From NCBI GenBank assembly GCA_023424015.1, contig JAFAEM010000006.1, forward strand, positions 248,001-312,000: DNA of 64,000 nucleotides. Reading direction: 5' to 3'. The stretch's first letter is position 1, and every line of letters starts with the position of its first letter. The position numbers and the translations under genes were made by a program. Source of the stretch: Bacteroidota bacterium. GTDB lineage: Bacteria > Bacteroidota > Bacteroidia > Chitinophagales > Chitinophagaceae. The notes under the pieces were generated by a model, which was not told the origin of the DNA, searched no databases, and was given only the letters and a program-made list of their open reading frames with translations. Positions 31,827 to 40,804 of this stretch are shown in pieces.

Positions 31827-33041
31827 ATGTCGACAGTTCGTAAGATCATCAACGACCCGGTATATGGTTTTATTACTATAGATCATCCCCTGATATTGCA
31901 GATCATTTCCCATCCATTCTACCAGCGATTGCGCAATATCAATCAAATGGCCTTTGCACACCTGGTCTACCCGGGTGCAGTACATTCAAGGCTTCATCAC
32001 TCCCTTGGAGCGTACCACCTGATGTGCAATGCACTACAGGAGTTGAAAGGCAAAGGGTTTGAAATTACGGCCGAAGAAGAACTGGGTGCTAAAGTGGCGA
32101 TCCTGCTGCATGATGTCGGTCACGGGCCATTCTCACATGCGCTGGAGCAGGAACTCATTTCTGGTGTACACCACGAAACAATTTCGATCCTGATCATGCA
32201 ATACCTCAACGAGGAACTGGATGGAAAACTCAGCATCGCGATAGACATATTTACCAACAAACATTCCAAACGATTTCTTCATCAATTGGTGTCGGGACAA
32301 CTGGATGTTGACCGGCTTGATTACCTGGTTCGTGACAGCTTTTTCACCGGTGTAGCCGAAGGTGTCGTAGGTTATGATCGCATCATCAAAATGCTGACCG
32401 TAAAAGACGGCGAGCTGATGGTGGAAGAAAAAGCTATCTATTCCATCGAGAAATTCCTGGTGTCAAGACGATTGATGTACTGGCAGGTCTACCTTCATAA
32501 AACCGTCCTGGCGGCAGAGATGATGCTGGTCAGGCTAATACAGCGTGCCAAGTGGCTGGCATCATCAGGACAAAAAACAGAAGCCGCCACCCCCGAGTTG
32601 AATTTCTTTTTACAAAACGCTGATGCTCACAAGGACATCAGGCAGCATCTCGGTACTTTTTGCAGGCTCGACGACCATGATGTAATGGCAACGATCAAAA
32701 ACTGGTGTCACCATCCTGATAAAATATTATCCCTGCTGTCCCGTTCTTTAGTGGAAAGAAAACTGGTCCGGATCAGGCTGCAGGGTAATCCATTTGAACC
32801 TGAAATGGTCGACAAAAAGCTGGAGGAAGCCATGGCAAGATTGTCCGTGTCAAAAGAAGAGGCCGGGTATTTTGTATTTACCGGCGAAGCCAGCAATACC
32901 ACTTATGATCCTAAAGACGAACGTATCTATATCCTATTTAAAGACGGATCGGTAAAAGATATTTCTAAAGTGGACAATGCCCTCATACACCACCACTTGG
33001 GTAGCACGGTCAAAAAACATTATTTTTGTTTTCTAAAATAG
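31827..33041 (+). CDS. HD-domain phosphohydrolase (dNTPase-like)
   Basis: A 404-residue HD-superfamily protein related to dGTP triphosphohydrolases and SAMHD1-like proteins. Metal ligands: His in RLHHSLGAYHLMCNAL, the HD pair in ILLHDVGHGPFSHALE, and Asp in GQLDVDRLDYLVRDSFFTGV. The N-terminal KIINDPVYGFITIDHPLILQIISHPFYQRLRNINQM is the conserved opening of this subfamily. Substrate is not proven for Bacteroidota members. It is followed 24 bp later by lpxD in the same direction; a -7 element near its stop (33021) could give lpxD separate expression. Confidence 0.9.
   Translation: MSTVRKIINDPVYGFITIDHPLILQIISHPFYQRLRNINQMAFAHLVYPGAVHSRLHHSLGAYHLMCNALQELKGKGFEITAEEELGAKVAILLHDVGHGPFSHALEQELISGVHHETISILIMQYLNEELDGKLSIAIDIFTNKHSKRFLHQLVSGQLDVDRLDYLVRDSFFTGVAEGVVGYDRIIKMLTVKDGELMVEEKAIYSIEKFLVSRRLMYWQVYLHKTVLAAEMMLVRLIQRAKWLASSGQKTEAATPELNFFLQNADAHKDIRQHLGTFCRLDDHDVMATIKNWCHHPDKILSLLSRSLVERKLVRIRLQGNPFEPEMVDKKLEEAMARLSVSKEEAGYFVFTGEASNTTYDPKDERIYILFKDGSVKDISKVDNALIHHHLGSTVKKHYFCFLK
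33021..33028 (+). promoter_or_regulatory. Possible -7 element TATTTTTG for lpxD
   Basis: Exact TAnnTTTG match inside the last codons of the HD gene, 37 bp before the lpxD ATG. Codon constraints of the HD gene may explain it by chance. Confidence 0.35.
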
Positions 33042-33065
33042 CATTGGGTTTAAAGCTTTATAACT

Positions 33066-34115
33066 ATGAATTTTCCCGCTTCCCAGATCAGTCTCCTCGT
33101 CAATGGAAAAATCGAAGGCGACCCCAATGTCGTCGTGAATTCGTTTGGAAAGATCGAGGAAGCAAAAGAACAGCAACTCACCTTTTTTGCCAATCCCAAA
33201 TACGAAGATTTTCTATATAGCACAAAGGCATCAGTTATCATCCTGAACGAAGCATATGAACTGAAGCAGCCGGTTAAGGCCACGCTGATCAGGGTGCCCG
33301 ACGCCTATTCTGCCTTTGCTATCTTGCTGAGCAAGTACCAGGAGATCATGCAGCAACAACTGACCGGCATACAGCAGCCCAGCTATATTGCCAAAACGGC
33401 TGTATATGGTGACAATGTTTTTATCGGCGCCTTTGCATACCTGGGTGAAAAGGTGAAGGTTGGAAATAATACCAAGATATACCCCAACGCTTATATCGGC
33501 GACAATGTGACCATCGGTGACAATTGTATTATCCATCCTGGTGTGAAGATCTATCACGATTGTGTGATAGGTAACAACGTAACGATCCATGGTGGCACTA
33601 TTATCGGCAGTGATGGGTTTGGTTTTGCGCCGCAGGCTGATGGAAGTTTTACCAAAGTGCCGCAGATTGGGAATGTGAAGATTGAAGATCAGGTTGAGAT
33701 TGGCGCAAATACTACCATCGACCGTGCAACTATTGGTTCGACCCTGATAAAACGTGGGGCTAAATTGGACAACCTGATCCAGGTGGCGCACAATGTGGAA
33801 ATTGGAAACAGTTCGGTGATCGCAGCACAGGCAGGTATCAGTGGCAGCACCAAGATCGGCAATGGCGTAATGATCGGTGGACAGGCGGGTATTGTAGGTC
33901 ATATTCAACTGGGCGATGGTTCGAAAGTGAATGCGCAAAGTGGTGTGAGTAAGTCGATTGAACCCGGGAAAGCAGTAACAGGCTCCCCGGCATACGACTA
34001 TACCTCTGCTTTGAGAAGCCAGGCCGTCAATCGCCGGCTCCCTGAACTGGAAAAGCGGGTCAAGGAACTGGAAGCCCTGGTAAAGCAACTGCTGGCGGAA
34101 AAGATTAGCCTCTGA
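33066..34115 (+). CDS. lpxD: UDP-3-O-(3-hydroxyacyl)glucosamine N-acyltransferase
   Basis: A 349-residue cytosolic left-handed beta-helix acyltransferase, the third step of lipid A synthesis. The N-terminal uridine-binding domain (QISLLVNGKIEGDPNVVVNSFGKIEEAKEQQLTFFANPKY) is followed by many hexapeptide repeats (IGDNVTIGDNCIIHPGVKIY). The catalytic His is expected in NVTIHGGTIIGSDGFGFAP or QVAHNVEIG, both present. A C-terminal coiled helix (LPELEKRVKELEALVKQLLAEK) completes the trimerising form. The stop codon overlaps a hairpin terminator. Confidence 0.96.
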   Translation: MNFPASQISLLVNGKIEGDPNVVVNSFGKIEEAKEQQLTFFANPKYEDFLYSTKASVIILNEAYELKQPVKATLIRVPDAYSAFAILLSKYQEIMQQQLTGIQQPSYIAKTAVYGDNVFIGAFAYLGEKVKVGNNTKIYPNAYIGDNVTIGDNCIIHPGVKIYHDCVIGNNVTIHGGTIIGSDGFGFAPQADGSFTKVPQIGNVKIEDQVEIGANTTIDRATIGSTLIKRGAKLDNLIQVAHNVEIGNSSVIAAQAGISGSTKIGNGVMIGGQAGIVGHIQLGDGSKVNAQSGVSKSIEPGKAVTGSPAYDYTSALRSQAVNRRLPELEKRVKELEALVKQLLAEKISL

Positions 34116-34133
34116 CCCTTTTACATAAGGGTC
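34114..34133 (+). terminator. Hairpin overlapping the lpxD stop codon
   Basis: Stem GACCCTT / AAGGGTC with a six-base loop, followed by TATTTATATTTATT. The first stem base lies within the lpxD stop codon. Confidence 0.65.
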
Positions 34134-34255
34134 TATTTATATTTATTGGTCCTGGTTTCATTTTTTTGTAAAAATTCATCAACAAGCTGCCTTCATTTTT
34201 GTTGGGAAACTGTTAACATGCATCATCTTTTAGCTTACTACTGTAATTTACAGCC

Positions 34256-36670
34256 ATGATCAACAACAACCGGAGCTACACTATGTTACATCGGCCTTTA
34301 TTGCTTTTGCTGGCTATAATGACAGGTTTGCTATCAACTTCGATGGCGCAGCGTATTGAAGACAATATCGAAACCTTTGCCAGCCAGTACAGCCCGGAAC
34401 GTATCTATCTTCATTATGATAAATCTGCCTATTCCGCTGGTGAAACGATTTGGTTTAAGGTATACATGATGAACGAAGTAGCACCGGCAGATAATAGTAA
34501 AACACTTTACGTAGACTGGATCGACGAAAAAGGCCTGGTGCTTCAACATTCGGTTAGCCCGATTGTAGACGCTGTCACCAATGGACAATTCGACATCCCG
34601 CTCGACTATAAGGGAAAGATCCTTTATGTAAAAGCTTACACGAAGTGGATGCTAAACTTTGACTCGTCCTTTCTTTACTATAAAGCCATCCCCATGCTCA
34701 CCAGGGATCTTGGTGCAGGCCTGAGCAAGCTCAAACCAATTCCTTCCCTCAGTTTTTTCCCCGAAGGAGGTGAGATGATAGCTGGTGTTGTCAACAAAAT
34801 CGCGTTTAAGGCTCACGACCAATGGGGCAAGCCAGTGAAGGTGAAGGGAACTGTGATAAACAGCCAGGGAAAAACCGAGGGCAAACTCGAGGCTATGCAT
34901 GATGGCATGGGTTATTTTTTTCTAACACCAAAAGCAGGAGTGAAATACACGGCGAAATGGAAGGATGAAAAAGGCGCAGAACATATTACTGACTTACCGG
35001 TCTTGAAACCTGGTGGCGCAGCCCTGCAAGTGACTTTGTCCGGTACCAATCGCATTTTTAATGTCAATTGTTCTCCCGGTTTTGTTAGCCAGATGGATAC
35101 CGTCCACCTGGTGGGCACTATTTTCCAGCACCTGGCTTTCAAGATCTCACGCCCTACCAATGCGCCGATCAAAGGAACGATACCCACTTCTGCTCTGCCG
35201 AGCGGCATACTTACGATCACCCTGTTTGACAAAAACTGGAACCCTCTGGCCGAGCGCATAACCCATATCAACAACAATGAATATGCTTTTCAGCCCGAAC
35301 TGGAGGTGCAACGCTGGGGTCTGAATAAAAGAGCAAGGAACGAACTGATCATAAAAGTTCCGGATAGTCTTCGCTCTAATCTGTCGATCTCCGTGACCGA
35401 CGCGGCGATCGGTTCAGACAGCAGTAACAATATTATCTCGCATTTTTTGTTGAGCAGCGAACTAAGGGGCGAAGTGTACAACCCATCTTACTATTTTTCG
35501 TCCCGGTCAGACTCTGTAAGCCATCACCTGGACCTGGTGATGTTGACACATGGCTGGCGTCGTTTCAACTGGGATAATATTGTGAAAGGAAAATTTGATC
35601 CGCCACAATTTGCCAGAGATACTAACTATATAACCTTATCAGGAAAAGTAATAGGTGTATTGCCCGGCCAGATCGGTCGTGATGCATCCGTGATACTCAT
35701 GGTAAAACAAAAAGACCAGGAAGGGCAGATGATCCTGGCACCGATACAAAGTAATGGCAGTTTCAACGACCCATCTACCATCCTGTTTGATACAGCACAG
35801 GTGTACTATAGTTTTCAAAAAGCAAATGAACTAAAGGGCGCTACAGTCCAGTTCATGACCGACCGTCTCCCTGCTCCGCCGTTCAAACCATCCTCGATCA
35901 TAAAACCACAGGGCTTATTTCCCGATACAACCGGAAGTTACCGTCAATTTACTCTCGTTGATGAAGCCAATAGCATTGCCGAAATGGCAAGGGTCAAAAC
36001 CCTGGAGAATGTCATCGTAAAAAGTAAAACAAAATCTCAAAAGGAACTGATAGACGAGAAATATGCATCGGGCATGTTTGCCGGTGGTGATGGTTACCAG
36101 TTCGACCTTACGAACGATCCATTTGCCACCAGTGCAATCAATATATTTACTTACCTGCAGGGGAAAGTCCCCGGCTTGCAGATAAACGCCAACGGCCCCA
36201 ACCCTACCATGCAATGGCGTGGTGGATCGCCGCAGCTCTACCTCGATGAGATACCGGCCGACCCAAGTTTTGTGTCTTCCATCAATCCCAATGATGTAGC
36301 CTATATCAAAGTATTTCGTCCACCGTTCATGGGTGGTTTTAATGGTGCCAACGGAGCGATCGCCATTTATACCCGCAAGGGCGGTGATATGAAATCCGAG
36401 CCGGGCAAAGGATTGGCAAACAATAAAGTTTTTGGATATACTGCTATCCGCGAATTCTATGCGCCTAATTATGCAAGTTTTAGCCAGCGCAACGAGGACC
36501 GTGATCTTAGGACCACGCTTTACTGGAATCCTTCCGTCATCACCTCACCTAAAAACGGGGAAGTAATCGTCACATTTTACAATAATGATGTAAGTGAGGC
36601 CTTCCGGGTGATTATCGAAGGGATGACCAGCGATGGCAAACTCGCGCACGTAGAGCAAATCCTGGAATAA
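34256..36670 (+). CDS. Secreted MG2-like / TonB-receptor-plug surface protein
   Basis: An 804-residue exported protein. Signal peptide about 10-32 (LLLLLAIMTGLLSTSMAQ). It opens with an alpha-2-macroglobulin MG2-like segment (YSPERIYLHYDKSAYSAGETIWFKVYMM), continues through several beta-sandwich segments, and ends with a region like a TonB-receptor plug (FTYLQGKVPGLQINANG, SPQLYLDEIPAD, INPNDVAYIKVFRPP, NGAIAIYTRKG). No beta-barrel follows the plug-like part. Similar proteins are common in Bacteroidota and have no settled function; attachment to the outer membrane or interaction with a receptor is a guess. It lies between lpxD and lpxC-fabZ in the same orientation but is separated from both by gaps with regulatory signals. 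Confidence 0.75.
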   Translation: MINNNRSYTMLHRPLLLLLAIMTGLLSTSMAQRIEDNIETFASQYSPERIYLHYDKSAYSAGETIWFKVYMMNEVAPADNSKTLYVDWIDEKGLVLQHSVSPIVDAVTNGQFDIPLDYKGKILYVKAYTKWMLNFDSSFLYYKAIPMLTRDLGAGLSKLKPIPSLSFFPEGGEMIAGVVNKIAFKAHDQWGKPVKVKGTVINSQGKTEGKLEAMHDGMGYFFLTPKAGVKYTAKWKDEKGAEHITDLPVLKPGGAALQVTLSGTNRIFNVNCSPGFVSQMDTVHLVGTIFQHLAFKISRPTNAPIKGTIPTSALPSGILTITLFDKNWNPLAERITHINNNEYAFQPELEVQRWGLNKRARNELIIKVPDSLRSNLSISVTDAAIGSDSSNNIISHFLLSSELRGEVYNPSYYFSSRSDSVSHHLDLVMLTHGWRRFNWDNIVKGKFDPPQFARDTNYITLSGKVIGVLPGQIGRDASVILMVKQKDQEGQMILAPIQSNGSFNDPSTILFDTAQVYYSFQKANELKGATVQFMTDRLPAPPFKPSSIIKPQGLFPDTTGSYRQFTLVDEANSIAEMARVKTLENVIVKSKTKSQKELIDEKYASGMFAGGDGYQFDLTNDPFATSAINIFTYLQGKVPGLQINANGPNPTMQWRGGSPQLYLDEIPADPSFVSSINPNDVAYIKVFRPPFMGGFNGANGAIAIYTRKGGDMKSEPGKGLANNKVFGYTAIREFYAPNYASFSQRNEDRDLRTTLYWNPSVITSPKNGEVIVTFYNNDVSEAFRVIIEGMTSDGKLAHVEQILE

Positions 36671-36713
36671 GCAATCCATACTTCCTAATTCCGGATTCCC
36701 CATGCCGAAACGT

Positions 36714-36721
36714 TATCTTTG
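36714..36721 (+). promoter_or_regulatory. -7 promoter element TATCTTTG of lpxC-fabZ
   Basis: Exact TAnnTTTG match, 20 bp before the ATG at 36742. Confidence 0.55.
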
Positions 36722-36741
36722 CCCCGCTTAAGAGTAAACGC

Positions 36742-38145
36742 ATGAGATCAAATTTCAATCCTGATAAACAACATACTTTAAAGACCGCGGTCACTATCTC
36801 AGGAACTGGCTTGCATACGGGTATCCTGGCTGACCTTACACTTAAACCTGCCAGCCCGGGTTTCGGCCTGCAATTCAAGAGGATCGACCTCCCCGAACAA
36901 CCTGTGATCAAAGCCGATTGCGACCTGGTAACGGATACAAGCCGGGGGACTACCCTGGAAGCCAATGGCGCAAAAGTGAGCACCGTCGAACATGTGCTGG
37001 CAGCCCTGGTTGGCATGGGTGTCGACAACTGCCTGATCGAGATCAATGGTCCTGAAATGCCCATTATGGATGGAAGTTCCAGTCCTTTTGTGGAGCTCAT
37101 TGAAGAGGCCGGTGTTGCCGAACAGGATGCGGCCAAGGTTTGGTACAGCATTGATGAAAATATTTACCACCACGACGAAGAAAAAAGGGTGGAAATGGTG
37201 GTGATGCCTTCTATGGAATACCAGATCACTACCCTGATCGACTTCAACTCACCTGTGCTGGGTACGCAGCATGCTGAATTGAAGAAGATGGAAGACTTTA
37301 ATGAAAAGATCGCTCCCTGCCGTACGTTTTGTTTTTTACACGAACTGGAGATGCTGCTGGATCACAACCTGATCAAAGGCGGTGATGTCAACAACGCGAT
37401 CGTTATCGTTGACAAGCCGGTGGATGATGTAGAGATGGAACGGTTGAAGAAAATATTCAAAAAGGATAAGATTGAGGTTAAGAGCGAGGGATACCTCAAT
37501 AACCTGGAACTGCGTTTCCCCAATGAACCGGCCCGCCATAAATTACTGGACGTGGTAGGTGATCTTGCCCTGATCGGTTATCCGATAAAAGGTCGTGTGA
37601 TCGCCAACCGACCCGGTCATAGCTCCAATGTGGAATTTGCAAAAAAGATCAAGCAGTACATCAAGAAAAACAAGCATATTAAGGGAGTTCCCACCTATGA
37701 TCCCACGCTTCCTCCCGTATATGATCTAAGTTATATAGAAAAAAAACTACCACACCGCTTCCCTTTCCTGCTGGTCGACAAGATCATTGAACTTAGCGAT
37801 TCGCAGATCGTAGGTGTAAAGAATGTGACTTTTAACGAGTGGTTTTTTGTCGGGCATTTCCCGGGAAACCCGGTGATGCCGGGTGTACTCCAGATCGAGG
37901 CCTTGGCCCAGTGCGGCGGCATCCTGGCGATCAACCTGAGCGGAGAAGGACAGTACGACACTTATTTCCTGAAAATTGATAATTGCAAATTCAAACAGAT
38001 GGTAAAACCGGGTGATACCATGCTGCTGAAAATGGAACTCGCCGCCCCTATACGCCGCGGCATCTGCGAAATGAAAGGCACCGTGTACGTCGGCAATAAA
38101 GTCTGCACCGAAGCTGACCTGGTCGCACAGATCGTGAAAAGGTAG
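36742..38145 (+). CDS. lpxC/fabZ: Bifunctional LpxC deacetylase / FabZ dehydratase
   Basis: A 467-residue fusion typical of Bacteroidota. Residues about 1-300 are the zinc-dependent UDP-3-O-acyl-GlcNAc deacetylase, the committed lipid A step (VSTVEHVLAALVGMGVDNCLIE with a zinc His; PIMDGSSSPFVELI; KLLDVVGDLALIGYPIKGRVIANRPGHSSN with further ligands). Residues about 318-467 are the (3R)-hydroxyacyl-ACP dehydratase with the hot-dog motif VGHFPGNPVMPGVLQIEALAQ containing the catalytic His and Glu. Linking both activities balances phospholipid and lipid A flux because they compete for the same hydroxyacyl-ACP. lpxD lies about 2.6 kb upstream. Confidence 0.97.
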   Translation: MRSNFNPDKQHTLKTAVTISGTGLHTGILADLTLKPASPGFGLQFKRIDLPEQPVIKADCDLVTDTSRGTTLEANGAKVSTVEHVLAALVGMGVDNCLIEINGPEMPIMDGSSSPFVELIEEAGVAEQDAAKVWYSIDENIYHHDEEKRVEMVVMPSMEYQITTLIDFNSPVLGTQHAELKKMEDFNEKIAPCRTFCFLHELEMLLDHNLIKGGDVNNAIVIVDKPVDDVEMERLKKIFKKDKIEVKSEGYLNNLELRFPNEPARHKLLDVVGDLALIGYPIKGRVIANRPGHSSNVEFAKKIKQYIKKNKHIKGVPTYDPTLPPVYDLSYIEKKLPHRFPFLLVDKIIELSDSQIVGVKNVTFNEWFFVGHFPGNPVMPGVLQIEALAQCGGILAINLSGEGQYDTYFLKIDNCKFKQMVKPGDTMLLKMELAAPIRRGICEMKGTVYVGNKVCTEADLVAQIVKR

Positions 38146-38314
38146 CCGGATTTCGGATTAAATGCTGACCTGTAAACAGGATCCGGTTTACCATTCCGCG
38201 AGCCTTCTGCTTTTAAGTTTTACCCCGGATTTTGGCCTCAAAAAGGGTGGTAATTTGTTAAAAAAACAACCCATTCTTTAAGTGAAAAAACCCGTTTCTA
38301 CGCCTTATTTTTCG

Positions 38315-38322
38315 TACATTTG
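38315..38322 (+). promoter_or_regulatory. -7 promoter element TACATTTG of gyrB
   Basis: Exact TAnnTTTG match, 44 bp before the gyrB ATG. Confidence 0.55.
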
Positions 38323-38366
38323 TCAGTATTTCAAATTATCCATAAAAAGAAAGGAATCAGCCTTAT

Positions 38367-40346
38367 ATGAGTGCAGAAATAGCAGAATCGATCCCACTGG
38401 CCACAGGGGGATATAGTGCCGATAGTATCCAGGTGCTGGAAGGTTTGGAAGCAGTGCGAAAAAGGCCTGCGATGTATATCGGTGATATTGGAGTGAAAGG
38501 TCTTCATCATCTCGTCTATGAAGTAGTTGATAACTCGATCGACGAAGCACTCGCGGGTTATTGTAAAAATATCGCGGTCACCATTCACGAAGATAATTCG
38601 ATCTCAGTGCAGGATGACGGAAGGGGTATTCCTACCGCCATGCACAGCAAAGAAAAACGTTCGGCACTCGAAGTAGTTATGACCGTGTTGCACGCGGGCG
38701 GTAAATTCGACAAAGGATCCTATAAGGTTTCGGGTGGTCTGCATGGAGTGGGTGTGAGTTGCGTGAATGCACTGAGCTCTAAAATGCATGTAACCGTTCA
38801 TCGCGAAGGAAAAATATTCGAACAGGAATACCATATTGGTGTACCCCAGTATCCGGTTCGCGAAACCGGTACCATTGACACAACCGGTACCCGGGTTCAT
38901 TTCTGGCCCGACGCCAGCATCTTTATTACAACCATTTACAACAAAGAGATCCTGGAAGGACGTTTACGTGAACTCGCATTTTTGAACCGCGGTGTTCGTA
39001 TCAGTCTCACCGATCTGCGCGAAAAAGAAGAAGACGGTTCAAACTACACTAAAGAATTTTATAGCGAAGGTGGTATCGTGGAGTTTGTAGAAATGCTCGA
39101 CACCAATGCGGGACGTGCTTCACTGATACCAAAAGTATTGTTTGTAGAAGGTATAGATGAAAACACCAATGTAACGGTTGAAGTTGCGCTGAGCTATAAC
39201 AATAGCTATAGTGAGCATATTTACTCTTATGTAAATAACATCAATACCATTGAAGGTGGTACACATGTATCGGGTTTTAGAAGAGCCCTGACCCGCGTGT
39301 TCAAAAGCTATGGCGATAAGAACAACCTGTTTGAAAAAGCTAAAGTGGAAATTGAAGGTGATGATTTCCGGGAAGGTCTTAGCGCGATTATTTCTGTAAA
39401 AGTACCGGAGCCGCAGTTTGAAGGTCAGACAAAAACCAAACTGGGGAATAATGAAGTGATGGGTGTTGTGGATACTACCGTATCCAGGTCTTTGGAGATA
39501 TACCTCGAAGAAAATCCCAGGGATGCCCGTAACATCATCAATAAGGTGATATTGGCCGCACAGGCAAGGGCAGCTGCACGTAAAGCCCGTGAGCTCGTAC
39601 AGCGTAAATCCGTATTGACAGGCGGTGGATTGCCAGGCAAACTCGCCGATTGTTCGGACCGCGATCCTGAACGTTGTGAACTTTACCTGGTTGAGGGTGA
39701 TTCGGCGGGTGGTACGGCCAAGCAGGGCCGCGACCGGAGTTACCAGGCTATTTTGCCTCTGCGCGGTAAGATCCTCAACGTAGAAAAAGCAATGGAGCAT
39801 AAGATCTACGAGAACGAAGAGATCCGCAATATGTACACCGCGCTTGGAGTTACCGTTGGTACACCGGAAGATCCCAAGGAACTCAATCTTTCAAAGCTTC
39901 GCTATCATAAGCTGATCATCATGACCGATGCCGACGTGGATGGCTCGCATATCGCTACGCTGATCCTGACCTTTGTGTTCCGGTATATGAAGGCCCTGGT
40001 GGAACAAGGCTATGTCTATATCGCCCAGCCACCGCTTTACCTGGTAAAAAGAGGAAAGGAACAGGCTTACGCATATAACGAAGAGCAGCGAAAAGCGCTG
40101 GTTGAAAAACTGGGTGGTGGCAGGGAAGATGCCGTGACAATTCAGCGATACAAAGGTTTGGGTGAAATGAACGCAGAACAACTTTGGGAAACAACCATGA
40201 ATCCCGAAACCCGAACCCTGAAAAAAGTGACCATCGAAAGCGCCGCTGAGGCTGATCGCATCTTTAGCATGCTGATGGGTGATGAGGTAGCTCCACGCCG
40301 CGATTTCATTGAAACTCACGCCAAATACGCCAAATTGGATGTGTAA
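38367..40346 (+). CDS. gyrB: DNA gyrase subunit B
   Basis: A 659-residue ATPase subunit of DNA gyrase, which introduces negative supercoils. ATP site: EVVDNSIDEALAGYC (Glu and Asn), DDGRGIP, GGKFDKGSYKVSGGLHGVGVSCVNALS. QTK loop: EGQTKTKLGN. Toprim domain: ELYLVEGDSAGGTAKQGRDRSYQAILPLRGKILNVEKA and LIIMTDADVDGSHI. The C-terminal RYKGLGEMNAEQLWETTMNPETRTL is standard. The length without the long Gram-negative insert agrees with Bacteroidota GyrB. Its own promoter and a strong terminator make it monocistronic. Confidence 0.98.
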   Translation: MSAEIAESIPLATGGYSADSIQVLEGLEAVRKRPAMYIGDIGVKGLHHLVYEVVDNSIDEALAGYCKNIAVTIHEDNSISVQDDGRGIPTAMHSKEKRSALEVVMTVLHAGGKFDKGSYKVSGGLHGVGVSCVNALSSKMHVTVHREGKIFEQEYHIGVPQYPVRETGTIDTTGTRVHFWPDASIFITTIYNKEILEGRLRELAFLNRGVRISLTDLREKEEDGSNYTKEFYSEGGIVEFVEMLDTNAGRASLIPKVLFVEGIDENTNVTVEVALSYNNSYSEHIYSYVNNINTIEGGTHVSGFRRALTRVFKSYGDKNNLFEKAKVEIEGDDFREGLSAIISVKVPEPQFEGQTKTKLGNNEVMGVVDTTVSRSLEIYLEENPRDARNIINKVILAAQARAAARKARELVQRKSVLTGGGLPGKLADCSDRDPERCELYLVEGDSAGGTAKQGRDRSYQAILPLRGKILNVEKAMEHKIYENEEIRNMYTALGVTVGTPEDPKELNLSKLRYHKLIIMTDADVDGSHIATLILTFVFRYMKALVEQGYVYIAQPPLYLVKRGKEQAYAYNEEQRKALVEKLGGGREDAVTIQRYKGLGEMNAEQLWETTMNPETRTLKKVTIESAAEADRIFSMLMGDEVAPRRDFIETHAKYAKLDV

Positions 40347-40408
40347 GGGTGAAGACAAGGTGGAAAACTACCCCTCCTCAAACTTAACCTATTCATTGTA
40401 AATACATT

Positions 40409-40432
40409 AGCCCCGAAATCCCGGGGCTTTTT
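40409..40432 (+). terminator. Rho-independent terminator of gyrB
   Basis: Stem AGCCCCG / CGGGGCT with a six-base loop followed directly by TTTTT, 62 bp after the stop codon. Confidence 0.88.
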
Positions 40433-40512
40433 ACGTTCTTTTAGGATTTTTTACGGCTCTAAAAGGCTCAAAAGGCTTAATTTCAAATATTACTAATTCA
40501 AAAAACAATACC

Positions 40513-40722
40513 ATGTCTGAAGTAACACTTACAGCTTATAATGTAAAAACCAAAGAGAAGGGCGTACCCATTCAGGATGCTGTTATCACCAAAACAGCGA
40601 AAGGCGCCTATATGGCCCAGGGCAATGACGGGAAAGGCAACAAACTGACGACCCTTCTTGGCGCTGAAAAAGCACTGGCAGCTATAGAAGCGGGGATCGC
40701 CAAAAAAGGATGGGAAGACTAA
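40513..40722 (+). CDS. Small basic protein of unknown function
   Basis: A 69-residue protein with no signal peptide or membrane segment. It starts with a strand-rich segment (EVTLTAYNVKTKEKGVPIQDAVITKTAKGAYMAQGNDGKGN) and ends with a helix (GAEKALAAIEAGIAKKGWED). Codon use and a well-placed ATG support a real gene, as does the setting: it has a terminator on each side and so is its own transcription unit. I do not recognise the family; the sequence resembles small regulatory or nucleic-acid-associated proteins only in size and charge, so no function is given. Confidence 0.75.
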   Translation: MSEVTLTAYNVKTKEKGVPIQDAVITKTAKGAYMAQGNDGKGNKLTTLLGAEKALAAIEAGIAKKGWED

Positions 40723-40744
40723 TTATACCTGTAACACATTAAAA

Positions 40745-40780
40745 ATAAGTCCGGCCGCTTTTCCAAACGGCCGGACTTAT
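40745..40780. terminator. Bidirectional terminator between converging genes
   Basis: A perfect 13-bp inverted repeat (ATAAGTCCGGCCG / CGGCCGGACTTAT) with a ten-base loop. It is followed by TATTTGG on the plus strand and TTTTTAATG on the minus strand. It serves the 69-residue gene and the collagen-like gene. Confidence 0.88.
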
Positions 40781-40804
40781 TATTTGGATCAGTTGGAGTA
40801 CAGG

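Noticed and set aside
38172..38191. GTAAAC / GTTTAC inverted repeat after lpxC-fabZ as a terminator
   Set aside because: Only six pairs, eight-base loop and no T tract; too weak to call.
39120..39800. A 226-codon minus-strand frame inside gyrB
   Set aside because: It lies wholly within the well-conserved gyrB coding sequence, has composition typical of an antisense shadow (rich in F, Y, R, I) and no recognisable domain.
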